The notes under the pieces: generated by a model
What the model saw: only the letters and a program-made list of their open reading frames with translations
Told to the model about the DNA's origin: nothing
The model's database searches: none
NCBI RefSeq assembly: GCF_003569915.1
Contig: NZ_KZ984441.1
Location: 217,528-281,527, forward strand
Direction: 5' to 3'
DNA from: Comamonas testosteroni
Lineage (GTDB): Bacteria > Pseudomonadota > Gammaproteobacteria > Burkholderiales > Burkholderiaceae_C
DNA length: 64,000 nt
Program-made: the position numbers and the translations under genes
Shown here: piece by piece, positions 29,560 through 38,176 of the stretch
Layout: every line of letters begins with the position of its first letter
Position numbering within the stretch: position 1 is the first letter of the stretch

Positions 29560-30222
29560 ATGCGCAAGCAAATGGCTGTCACGGCCGCTCTGGCCTCTGC
29601 ACTGTTGATCACTGGCTGTGCCACGACCGACGGTATGTCCGACACCACCCGCCGCACGGCGACCGGTGCCGGCGTGGGCGCTCTGGGTGGTGCTGCCATC
29701 GGCGCCATCGCTGGCGGTCACGCAGGCAAGGGTGCCCTGATCGGCGCAGGCGTGGGTGCGCTGGGTTCCTATATCTGGTCCAAGAACCTCGAAAAGCAAA
29801 AAGCTGAAATGGAAGCCGCCACCCAGGGCACTGGCGTGGGCGTGACCCAGACGGCCGACAACCAGCTCAAGCTCGACATCCCCAGCGACATCTCGTTCGC
29901 CACCGGCCGTGCCGATATCCAGTCGAACTTCGCCCCCATCCTGGATCGTTTTGCCGATGGTCTGCGCAACAACCCCAACGCGGAAGTGCGCATCATCGGT
30001 CACACCGACAGCACAGGCTCTGATTCCATCAATGATCCTCTGTCGCTGCGCCGCGCTGAAGCCACCCGCAACTACCTGACTGCCAAGGGCGTCAGCGGTG
30101 CCCGCATCCAGGTGCAAGGCATGGGCTCGCACCAGCCCGTGGCCTCCAACGACACCAACGAAGGCCGCGCCCGCAACCGCCGCGTGGAAATCTTCGTGGG
30201 TGAACGCGCTCCCCAGCGATAA
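29560..30222 (+). CDS. OmpA-family outer-membrane lipoprotein
   Basis: A 220-residue precursor. Lipobox ITGC puts the lipidated Cys at about residue 21. A Gly-rich segment (GAGVGALGGAAIGAIAGGHA) at about 35-70 resembles the glycine-zipper region of YMGG/Rick-17kDa-type lipoproteins. The OmpA C-terminal peptidoglycan-binding domain covers about 105-215, with IIGHTDSTGSDSINDPLSLR and NRRVEIFV. AAGGAG precedes the ATG at 29560, which is chosen over the open frame from 29401. A terminator follows. Probably links outer membrane and cell wall. Confidence 0.93.
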   Translation: MRKQMAVTAALASALLITGCATTDGMSDTTRRTATGAGVGALGGAAIGAIAGGHAGKGALIGAGVGALGSYIWSKNLEKQKAEMEAATQGTGVGVTQTADNQLKLDIPSDISFATGRADIQSNFAPILDRFADGLRNNPNAEVRIIGHTDSTGSDSINDPLSLRRAEATRNYLTAKGVSGARIQVQGMGSHQPVASNDTNEGRARNRRVEIFVGERAPQR

Positions 30223-30247
30223 TCAGGCCCACCCCTGAAAAAAACCA

Positions 30248-30271
30248 GCCCCGCAGATGCGGGGCTTTTTT
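30248..30271 (+). terminator. Terminator of the OmpA-like gene
   Basis: GCCCCGC-AGAT-GCGGGGC followed by TTTTTT, 25 bases after the stop. Confidence 0.92.
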
Positions 30272-30299
30272 ACGGCAAAAATCTCAAAAACGGGCATGC

Positions 30300-30386
30300 C
30301 CCAAGCGAGAGACGCCGAGCAAGAGCCGCCTCGCGGCGATGGCGTCGTCCCCCTTTAAGGGGGAAGGCGCGCAGCGCCTCAGGGGG
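30300..30386 (+). repeat. Dispersed repeat family A, copy 4
   Basis: AGAGACGCCGAGCAAGAGCC, then ATGGCGTCGTCCCCCTTTAA, then GGGGGAAGGCGCGCAGCGCC and TCAGGGGG. Its right edge overlaps the 3' end of the response regulator gene (stop at 30379). Confidence 0.8.
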
Positions 30387-31008
30387 TCCTCAAAAGATTC
30401 GCTAGTTCCACAGCGGACTTGACCTGCATCTTGTCAAACACCCGCGCCCGGTGGACTTCCACCGTGCGCACGCTGATATCGAGCTGATCCGCAATCAGCT
30501 TGTTGGGCACGCCCTCGACCACCAGACGCATCACGTCTTTTTCACGGTCAGTGAGTTCTTCCAGACGTCCACGCACAGCTTCGCGCGCGCGGTCGCTGGC
30601 CAGGTGCTCGGCAGACAGCGCCAGCGCCTGCTCGATGCGATCCACCAACGCGTTGTCCGAAAACGGCTTTTCGCAGAAATCAAAAGCGCCGCGCTTGACG
30701 GTGTCCACTGCCGTGGGCACATCGGCATGGCCGGTGAGAAAGATCACGGGCATGGCGGCGATCTCGCCTCGCTCGAGCATGCGGTTGAAGAGGGACAGGC
30801 CGCTCATGCCCGTCATGCGCATGTCCAGCAGCAGGCAACTGGGGCGGCGCACCACGGGCGGCAGCTTGAGTACACCGGCCTCGAAGTCTTCCGCACTGCG
30901 GTAGCACTCGCTCAGCAGTCTGCGCGAACGCAGCAGCCATGCCAGGGCCTCTCGGACATCGGCATCGTCGTCCACGATGTAGACGGTAGCGTCGGTTACA
31001 GGTTCCAT
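30379..31008 (-). CDS. FixJ/NarL-type two-component response regulator
   Basis: A 209-residue regulator with receiver and LuxR-type output domains. Receiver: acidic pair in YIVDDDADVR, phospho-acceptor Asp in LLLDMRMTGMSG, Thr in FLTGHAD and Lys in CEKPF. Output: HTH from about residue 148 (LTDREKDVMRLVVEGVPNK, then SVRTVEVHRARVFDKM). It starts six bases after the kinase stop, so kinase and regulator form a pair. The last codons run into a family A repeat. Confidence 0.95.
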   Translation of the reverse strand: MEPVTDATVYIVDDDADVREALAWLLRSRRLLSECYRSAEDFEAGVLKLPPVVRRPSCLLLDMRMTGMSGLSLFNRMLERGEIAAMPVIFLTGHADVPTAVDTVKRGAFDFCEKPFSDNALVDRIEQALALSAEHLASDRAREAVRGRLEELTDREKDVMRLVVEGVPNKLIADQLDISVRTVEVHRARVFDKMQVKSAVELANLLRTP

Positions 31009-31014
31009 GAAAGC

Positions 31015-33105
31015 TCAGTTCTCGCTTGATTCCCGGTGGACAGGCAATGTGAACACGAATTCCGTGCCCGTGGGAAGGTGCGGACGATAGTTCAGATGAC
31101 CACCATGTTGTTCCACCACGGTGCGGCACAGGCTCAGACCCAGGCCCATGCCTTCGGTACGCGTGGTGAAGAAGGGGGTGAACAGTTGCTCGGCCACCTC
31201 CGCAGAAATGCCGGCACCACAGTCCGTGACCGAAAATTCTACCCAACGCTGACCACCGAGCTCAGCCGGACTGAGCTGCACGCGCAGGGTTAATAGGCGC
31301 TCACCTAACTGGGGCAGGTCCATGGCCTGCATGCCATTACGCGCCAGATTGAGCAAAACCTGCTCCACCATGGTCGGGTCGCACAGCACACAGGGCAGAT
31401 CGGGCTGCAGCTCTACCTGCACCTTGACGCGCAGCTTGTGCGCCTGCAGTTGCACCAGCGGCATGACGGCGTCGACCAGCTCGCCCGGCGCCACCTCTTC
31501 ACGTGATTTGTCGCGGCGGCGCACAAAGTCGCGCACGCTTTTGATGACCTTGCCAGCGCGATCGGCCTGATAGCTGATGCGCTCCATGGCCATGCGCAGG
31601 TCACCCAGCTGCGCCTGCAACTGCTGCTTGTCTTCAGATGGCTGGTGGGCCAGCATATTGAGCGAGCCCGTGGCATAGCTGGACATGGCCGCCAGCGGCT
31701 GGGTCAGCTCATGGCTGAGCATGGAGGCCATTTCACCCACGGTCGCAAGACGAGCCGTGGCCTGCAGGCGCTCCTGCGAGGCACGCGAGACTTCTTCCAT
31801 GCGACGCTGCTCGCTGATGTCGATGAAAGCGCTCATCCAGCCGGTGTGCTGGCCTTGGGCATTGATCAGGGGGGCCTCAAAGATCAGCACGGGAAAGCGC
31901 GAGCCATCCTTGCGCATGAAAACGCTTTCATGGCCTTCGCGCGGCGGTGGCGATGCCCCGGAGAGCCGGTTGTCGCGGCGCTGCGTGTACTCCTCGGCCA
32001 GCTCGGGCGGCCAGTAGGGCGCCACATTCAGGCCCAGCAGCTCTTCGGCCGTAAAGCCCACCATATTGCAAAACGCCGGGTTCACATAGGTGATGTGGCC
32101 CTGCAGGTCGCGCGCGCGCATGCCGGTGACCAGAGAGTCCTCCATGGCCTTTCGAAACGCCAGCGCATCGCCCAGATCCCGCTCGGCGCGCAGGCGGCGG
32201 CGGTTGTCGCGCACCAGCACCACCAGCACCGAGACCAGCGCAATCGACATGGCCGTCACCAGCGCCGTCATCACATTGGGGAAGACGCTGGGCGCGTGGT
32301 GCCAGCTGTCCATGCGCAGCACCAGCGTGTTGCCCGGCAAGTCCAGCAACTGCTGAGCCGTGAACATGCGCGATCCGCGCCAGGCCGCGCCCACCAGGGC
32401 CAGCCGCGTGCCATCAGGCTCGGTGAACGAGACTTCCTGCGTGCGCGGCAGCGCCTTGCCCACATGGTTGACAAGAATGCCGTGCAGGCTGTAGGTGCCC
32501 AGCACATAGCCGGTGACATGGCCGTTTTCCGTCAGCGGCATGCACACCAGCATGGTTTCCGTGCCCAGGCCATCACCAAGCAGCTGAAAACGGCTGGGCG
32601 AATAACTGGGACCGTTGACGCGGCGCGCCTGCGTGCAGGTCAGCATCTCGGACGAATGCAGCTCTGCGCCGTGGTTTTCGTCTTCCCATGGCACGGTGCG
32701 ATAAGGTGTTTCCGCATGCCCCTTGAGTCGCATGTCCATGCCGCGCCATTCCACGCGCATCAGCTCGCGGCGCTGCTGCAGCAGCTCATTGGCGTGGTTG
32801 CGCCACAGGCCGGCGTCCTCGCTGTGCACATGCAGCGCCAGCAGGTCCTGCAGATTGCGGCTTAGCGCCGCGCGCACATCGCCCACGGCATTGGCTGTGT
32901 CGCGCTCGAGCTTGTCCTGAACCTGCGATGCCTCATAGCGCCCCGCCAGCCAGACCATGGTGACCAGCATGCTGACAATCAGCAGCACCAGCACCGTCCA
33001 CAGCGACCAGCGCCGCCAGGCCAGACGCCAGCGGCGCCACGGCCAGTGAACAGGATGCCGGTCCAGCAGATCGGATGAAGAAGATGAAGGAGAGCTTGGG
33101 TTCAC
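31015..33105 (-). CDS. PAS-domain sensor histidine kinase
   Basis: A 696-residue membrane kinase. Transmembrane helices at about residues 36-54 and 278-300 enclose a large periplasmic sensor region. A PAS domain follows at about 320-440 (ITYVNPAFCNMVGFTAEELL). The H-box MLSHELTQPLAAM puts the phospho-His near residue 463, and the ATPase domain has N (QVLLNLARNGMQAM), G1 (DCGAGIS) and G2 (GMGLGLSLC). The architecture is like the DctS/FixL group; the stimulus is unknown. GTG start, overlapping the nitrilase stop by four bases (GTGA). Confidence 0.93.
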   Translation of the reverse strand: MNPSSPSSSSSDLLDRHPVHWPWRRWRLAWRRWSLWTVLVLLIVSMLVTMVWLAGRYEASQVQDKLERDTANAVGDVRAALSRNLQDLLALHVHSEDAGLWRNHANELLQQRRELMRVEWRGMDMRLKGHAETPYRTVPWEDENHGAELHSSEMLTCTQARRVNGPSYSPSRFQLLGDGLGTETMLVCMPLTENGHVTGYVLGTYSLHGILVNHVGKALPRTQEVSFTEPDGTRLALVGAAWRGSRMFTAQQLLDLPGNTLVLRMDSWHHAPSVFPNVMTALVTAMSIALVSVLVVLVRDNRRRLRAERDLGDALAFRKAMEDSLVTGMRARDLQGHITYVNPAFCNMVGFTAEELLGLNVAPYWPPELAEEYTQRRDNRLSGASPPPREGHESVFMRKDGSRFPVLIFEAPLINAQGQHTGWMSAFIDISEQRRMEEVSRASQERLQATARLATVGEMASMLSHELTQPLAAMSSYATGSLNMLAHQPSEDKQQLQAQLGDLRMAMERISYQADRAGKVIKSVRDFVRRRDKSREEVAPGELVDAVMPLVQLQAHKLRVKVQVELQPDLPCVLCDPTMVEQVLLNLARNGMQAMDLPQLGERLLTLRVQLSPAELGGQRWVEFSVTDCGAGISAEVAEQLFTPFFTTRTEGMGLGLSLCRTVVEQHGGHLNYRPHLPTGTEFVFTLPVHRESSEN

Positions 33106-33917
33106 AGTACGCGATGAGTCAGAGCTGGCAATTGTTGCCGCACTTGCTGCATCCGTTCACGACTGAGGTCTCCCAGCACCACTGCTGCGCCGCTGGCCTG
33201 CAGCGCCTGCACCTCGCCCCAGGGGTCTATCAGCAGGCTGTGGCCCCAGGTGCGGCGGCCGTTTTCATGCACGCCGCCCTGGCCTGGAGCCAGCACATAG
33301 GCCTGATTCTCTATCGCTCTGGCGCGCAGCAACACCTCCCAGTGCGCCTGGCCCGTGGTGTAGGTAAAGGCACTGGGCACCAGCAGCAGGTCCGCGCCCT
33401 GGGCGCTGAGCATGCGGTACAGCTCGGGAAAGCGAAGGTCATAGCAGACACTCAAGCCAAGACGCCAGGTTTCGCCATTTCTGGCCCGCACATCGCAGAC
33501 CACGGGCTGCTGCCCCGCCTGCACCACATCGGACTCGGCATAGTGCTCGCGCCCGTTGTCGTAATGGAAGAGATGAATCTTGTCGTAGCGGGCCACGCAT
33601 TCGCCGTCTGGCGAATAGACCAGGCTGCTGTTGAAGACATGCTGCGCATCGTCGGCCTGCAGCGGCAATGTGCCGGCCACCACCCACAAGCGCAGCTCGC
33701 GTGCAGCGCGGGCCATGCACTCCTGAATCGGCCCCTGACCATAGGCTTCGCAATAGGCCAGCTTGTCGCTATCGCGCTTGCCCATGGCACAAAAGTACTC
33801 GGGCAGCACCACCAGCTCGGCCCCTAAAGCGGCGGCCTGCTCCATCAGACGGCGCGCTTCGTTCAGATTGGCGCTGACCTGGGTGCCAGAGATCATTTGC
33901 AGGGCGGCGATTTTCAT
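33102..33917 (-). CDS. Carbon-nitrogen hydrolase (Nit-type amidase)
   Basis: A 271-residue cytoplasmic hydrolase. The catalytic triad is visible: Glu in VVLPEYF (about residue 42), Lys in RYDKIHLF (about 110) and Cys in LSVCYDLRFPELY (about 153). Closest style is Nit1/NitFhit-type, in which characterised members are deaminated-glutathione amidases; that activity is an inference. Both ends overlap neighbours by four bases (yhdP before it, kinase after it), so translation is coupled through the operon. Confidence 0.92.
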   Translation of the reverse strand: MKIAALQMISGTQVSANLNEARRLMEQAAALGAELVVLPEYFCAMGKRDSDKLAYCEAYGQGPIQECMARAARELRLWVVAGTLPLQADDAQHVFNSSLVYSPDGECVARYDKIHLFHYDNGREHYAESDVVQAGQQPVVCDVRARNGETWRLGLSVCYDLRFPELYRMLSAQGADLLLVPSAFTYTTGQAHWEVLLRARAIENQAYVLAPGQGGVHENGRRTWGHSLLIDPWGEVQALQASGAAVVLGDLSRERMQQVRQQLPALTHRVL

Positions 33918-36900
33918 GGAGTCTCCTCGGTGGCGGCGGGTTTGGTTGCTGGTTTAGCCTCAGATTCTGCCGGTACAGCCGGCTCGTTCTTATCGCCCTT
34001 GGTCTGTGGCCCCGTGCGGCGCGGCAGTTGCGTGACCTGCGGGTCTTCCCAGCTACCGTGAATCTTGAACTCCCGGGTCGTCGCGGCAATCAGCGGCCCG
34101 CGCAGCACCACCTGCGCCAGAAAGCTGCTCAAGCCCACCAGCGGGTTGATGGCAGTGGCCACCAGAGAGGCCGACAGCGCATTGATCTCGGGCACCACCA
34201 CCACATGCAGGTCCTGGGTTTCCTTGTCGATATCGGCCACGCCCTCCATCAGCACGGCGGCGTTCACGCCCTTCATCTGCATATTGTTGGTGCTGGCGAT
34301 GCCGCGTTGAATGGTGACATCCCCACGCATGAAGTCGAACGAGAAGCCGTTGCGGAACACGTCGCGGAAGTCCAGCGTCAAGCGCCTGGGCAGAGACTGC
34401 AGGCTGAGCACGCCCAGCAGCTTGGCCAGCCCCGGCTCGGCCTTGAGAAACTGGCCCTTTTGCACATCCAGGTGTAGCGCACCCGACATGGTCTTGAAGT
34501 CCGGCGTCACGGGCGAGCCCGTCCAGCTGATGTCGCCCTGCATGCTGCCCTGACCATTGGCCACCACACCGGGCATCTCAAAGCGGTTGAGCAGCTTGCC
34601 CACATCGCGCAGATTGAGCTGGAACTGCAGCTGAGTCTGGCCCGGGTGCTTCTGGTTAGCGGCGCTCAGGCTCCAGAAGCCCTTGGCCGTCAGCACCGCT
34701 TCGGGCGTGGTGATGTTAAAGCGCGACAGCTCCCACTCGCGCAGCATGGGCCCCACGGACAGCCAGCGGTTGCGCGCCTGCACATCCACGCTGCCCAGAG
34801 ACAGCTTGCCCAGCTGGAAGTTGTCCACCGTGATCTGTAGCGCAGGCAGCTCGCGCACCGAGTTGTCGGTGGTGGATGCCGCATTGTCGAGACCGTTATC
34901 AGGCCCATCGGGCACGGTCAGGCGCGAGAGCTTGGCCACAACCAGCCCACCCGGCTCCTTGGTCGAGGCCTCGTGGTAGTCGATGCGCCCGGCCAGTTCC
35001 CGGGCCTGAATCTGGTTGGTCCAGACCTTGTTGGCGTGGCTCAGTTGCAGCGATACATCGTGCAAAGAACGGCCATGAAGCCTGACTTCACCCGCCTTCA
35101 AGGCCATTTGTTGTGGCAGCAGCGCGCGCCAGGGCTCCGTCTGCGCGCCGCCCTTGGCCCCATCTGGCGCAGGCTCGGCCCCAGCCGTCTCATCGGGCAG
35201 CAGACGCCCCCAGGCGTCCAGATCCAGCACGGGCAGTTGCACACGCGCATTCACGCCCGAGGCGGGCAGGTTCAGGGCGGCCACTCCCGTATCCACCACA
35301 TCGACCTGGCCGCGCGTGATGCGCGGCGCGGCAGCACTGATGTCACGCTCGAGCAGCGCTGCGGCCACTGTGCCCCATTGCAAGCTGATCTGGTCCGTAG
35401 CCGGTTTGACCACGGCTGGCACGGTGCGGCTGATGCGCAGCGGCAGCGCTGTCTGCGCGGGCTTGCTCAGCGGCGCGGGCAGTTGCACGGCCATGCCCAC
35501 CAGATCGGACTGCAGCTGAAGCTCCGGCACATCGTGCGGCACCTTGATCTGCAGGGCATAGCGGGCCTGCCCCTGCAGGTACTGGGCCAGCTCTGGGATG
35601 CCTTCCAGTTCCTTGGCTTCACGCAAGGCCTGGGCGGTAGCGAGACCATCAACGCGAATCAGCACCGGGTCTGCGGCAGACTTCATGCCGCCTTCGATGC
35701 GTGCATCGCCACCCAGCGCCCGGGCCTGCACGTTGTGCAGCTGAAAACCGCCTTCGGAAAACTGCACGCTGCCGCGCACATTGCTCAGCGGCGGCACCTC
35801 AGGCATGAGCTGCAGGGAATTGCCCGCCAGCGTGATCTCGCCCTGCACCTTGCTGCGGTCCATATGCATGGTGGGCAGATGCAGGCTGAGCTTGAGCCTG
35901 CCATCGCCGGTCGCACGGCTGCTATCCAAAACATGAGCAGTCAAGCCAGATAGTGCCGAGACTTGAACCACTTTCAGCATCTCATTGAGCGGGCCATGGG
36001 CCTTGGCCGTGACTTCGACCTCGGTGGTGTTCCAGTCAGCCACGCCAGCCTGCGCCTCTTCCACCACGATGGGGGTGTGACCCAGAAAGCCCTTGGCCTT
36101 GCGCACGGTCATGGAGTTGCGGTCGAACACCAGCTCGCCCGAGAGCTTTGTCAATGGTGGCCAGGGCTTTTCGCCGGGGCCAAGCAGGTAGTCGGGCACA
36201 AACTGGTAGTTCACATCGCGCAGCTGGGCACTGATATGAAACTCGCCCTTACCCGGCTTTTCAAATGGCACATAGTCCAGCTCGCCCTTGACGCGAAAGT
36301 TCACCGCGCTGGCCTGACCGGATGTAATGGACTCGCGCACATAGCGCAGCGCATCGCTGCCCAGGTCGCGTGGCAGATAGCGATGAATGCGCGCGCCGTT
36401 GGCGCGGCTGAGCTGGCCCTGCAAGTCCAGCACACCGGGAAAACGCGGCTGGGCCTCTGTGCCTGCGCCAGTCTGCCAGCTGGCCTGCGCCTGACCGGCC
36501 GTATCGTCATTGGCAAAGCGCAGCCTCGGAACCTGGGCCTTGATGACCCGGCCCTTGTCCAGCAGCTGCCAGCGCAAGCTGGCCTCCAGCAGGTCCAGCG
36601 CAATATCAGGGTCTTCAAACACACCGGGGAAGCTCATCATGGCCTGCGCCACACCAGGGGATTTGGTCAAATTGGCTTCGCCGCTGTCCTGATCCAGCTT
36701 GAAGCTGCCGCTCAAGCCCCGGATTCCGGGCACGCCAATGCTGTGCGTCCCTTCGGACGAGGGCTGGGAGCGCAGGCTCAGTTGCTCAAACAGGCCCGAC
36801 GCCTTGTAATTCTCCGGCTGCTGCGCGGGCCCGCGCCAGCTCAGCTTGAGCTGCTGCAACTGACCGCTGGGCTGCAGAGCGTGCAGTTGATCCACCACGG

Positions 36901-38125
36901 ACTTAGGCACAGGCAGGCGCTGCATCATCTGGGCCGCAATGGCAAGATCGATGCCGTCAGCCTGCAACTCGCCATGCTCGCCGCCGCTGCCTTGCTCCGA
37001 TGCACCGGTGGGCCTGTAGCTCAAGCGGAAATCACCGCGCGGCCAGTGCAGGCCGTCGCTGGCCGTGAATTCCAGCCCCTGTACCGAGAACTGATAGCCA
37101 TCGCGCTGGCTGGCCCGCATCCGCCCCTTGAGCGCCTGCAGCGCCAGCGGCTCGGGCCGGTCCTTCCACTGCAACTCAAACGCCTGCACGGCTACATCGG
37201 CCACCATGCCCACGGGCTGGCCCCGGCTGGTGTCCACCCAGGCGCGCACAGCGCCCTTGCCCTGGCGCAGCTTCCAATCCTGCGGGTCCAGATACTGGCT
37301 CAGCCGGGACAGGTCGATATGCTTGAAATCCAGATAGGCCTGCCCGCTCCAGCGCTGCATCTGCCCTTCATGCACGGACAGCAGCGGCTCCTTGAAGTTG
37401 CCCATGACGGTAAAGCGCTGGCCCCAGTCCTCGGGCGGCGTGGCGTCCAGACGCAGCGAGTGTGTCCAGCCCTTGTTGCGCAGCACGAGATCCACTTCGC
37501 TGAGCGCCAGTGGCGGCGCCTGCAGCACCTCGTCCACCCATTGCAGCTTGCCCTGGCGGATGGCGATTTCGGGTTGCGAGAAAATCCAATCCGCTCCAGC
37601 ATCAGAACTGCTCTGAGTCCTGTCAGGTATTTCGATGCCTGCTATGGAAATTGCACCTTTGGCATTGCGGCGGATGGTCAGATCCGGGGCCTCGATATAT
37701 ATCTGCTCCACGCCCAGGGTCATCAGCGAACGTGCGGACACCGCCACCACCACCTTGGGCAGATGCAAGGCCTCACTGTGGCTATCAGGGTCATGCAGCA
37801 CCACATCGCCCAGCTCGAAAGCAGGCACCAGGCCATCGTTGCGCGCAGCCAGCGCGCCTATGGTGACGGGTATACCCAGACTGCGTGAGGCCAGCGATTC
37901 CAGCTCGGGACGCCACTCGTTGATTCGCGGCACAATCCAGAACTGGAGCACCCCCCAGACAACGGCCAGCACCAGCCACAGGCCCAGCACCAGTCTCAGC
38001 GACCACCGTGCCAGGCTGGCCAGCCTATGGATATGGCGAGATGGGAGAGGTTTCGGTTCGATCATCAGCGGCCTAGCAATGGCAGGAATTATGACCGGCG
38101 CCCTCGTGCGTGTTTCGGTAACCAT
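33914..38125 (-). CDS. YhdP-family AsmA-like envelope protein
   Basis: A very large (1403-residue) protein with one N-terminal transmembrane helix at about residues 41-63 and a long periplasmic repeat-beta body. It matches the YhdP family (DUF3971 plus AsmA-like C-terminus), whose E. coli member takes part in phospholipid transport to the outer membrane. C-terminal phrases such as FRNGFSFDFMRGDVTIQRG and INALSASLVATAINPLVGLS are typical. The start may be 38125 or the Met 20 codons later at 38065; neither has a strong SD. First gene of a four-gene overlapping operon. Confidence 0.9.
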   Translation of the reverse strand: MVTETRTRAPVIIPAIARPLMIEPKPLPSRHIHRLASLARWSLRLVLGLWLVLAVVWGVLQFWIVPRINEWRPELESLASRSLGIPVTIGALAARNDGLVPAFELGDVVLHDPDSHSEALHLPKVVVAVSARSLMTLGVEQIYIEAPDLTIRRNAKGAISIAGIEIPDRTQSSSDAGADWIFSQPEIAIRQGKLQWVDEVLQAPPLALSEVDLVLRNKGWTHSLRLDATPPEDWGQRFTVMGNFKEPLLSVHEGQMQRWSGQAYLDFKHIDLSRLSQYLDPQDWKLRQGKGAVRAWVDTSRGQPVGMVADVAVQAFELQWKDRPEPLALQALKGRMRASQRDGYQFSVQGLEFTASDGLHWPRGDFRLSYRPTGASEQGSGGEHGELQADGIDLAIAAQMMQRLPVPKSVVDQLHALQPSGQLQQLKLSWRGPAQQPENYKASGLFEQLSLRSQPSSEGTHSIGVPGIRGLSGSFKLDQDSGEANLTKSPGVAQAMMSFPGVFEDPDIALDLLEASLRWQLLDKGRVIKAQVPRLRFANDDTAGQAQASWQTGAGTEAQPRFPGVLDLQGQLSRANGARIHRYLPRDLGSDALRYVRESITSGQASAVNFRVKGELDYVPFEKPGKGEFHISAQLRDVNYQFVPDYLLGPGEKPWPPLTKLSGELVFDRNSMTVRKAKGFLGHTPIVVEEAQAGVADWNTTEVEVTAKAHGPLNEMLKVVQVSALSGLTAHVLDSSRATGDGRLKLSLHLPTMHMDRSKVQGEITLAGNSLQLMPEVPPLSNVRGSVQFSEGGFQLHNVQARALGGDARIEGGMKSAADPVLIRVDGLATAQALREAKELEGIPELAQYLQGQARYALQIKVPHDVPELQLQSDLVGMAVQLPAPLSKPAQTALPLRISRTVPAVVKPATDQISLQWGTVAAALLERDISAAAPRITRGQVDVVDTGVAALNLPASGVNARVQLPVLDLDAWGRLLPDETAGAEPAPDGAKGGAQTEPWRALLPQQMALKAGEVRLHGRSLHDVSLQLSHANKVWTNQIQARELAGRIDYHEASTKEPGGLVVAKLSRLTVPDGPDNGLDNAASTTDNSVRELPALQITVDNFQLGKLSLGSVDVQARNRWLSVGPMLREWELSRFNITTPEAVLTAKGFWSLSAANQKHPGQTQLQFQLNLRDVGKLLNRFEMPGVVANGQGSMQGDISWTGSPVTPDFKTMSGALHLDVQKGQFLKAEPGLAKLLGVLSLQSLPRRLTLDFRDVFRNGFSFDFMRGDVTIQRGIASTNNMQMKGVNAAVLMEGVADIDKETQDLHVVVVPEINALSASLVATAINPLVGLSSFLAQVVLRGPLIAATTREFKIHGSWEDPQVTQLPRRTGPQTKGDKNEPAVPAESEAKPATKPAATEETP

Positions 38126-38176
38126 ACGTTGCCGGACTGGTTTCCTGCCTGCTGGACACCTTTTTTAACGGTCCGT

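Noticed and set aside
35963..37888. 641-codon frame opposite yhdP
   Set aside because: Same antisense artefact. yhdP is continuous and motif-bearing across it.
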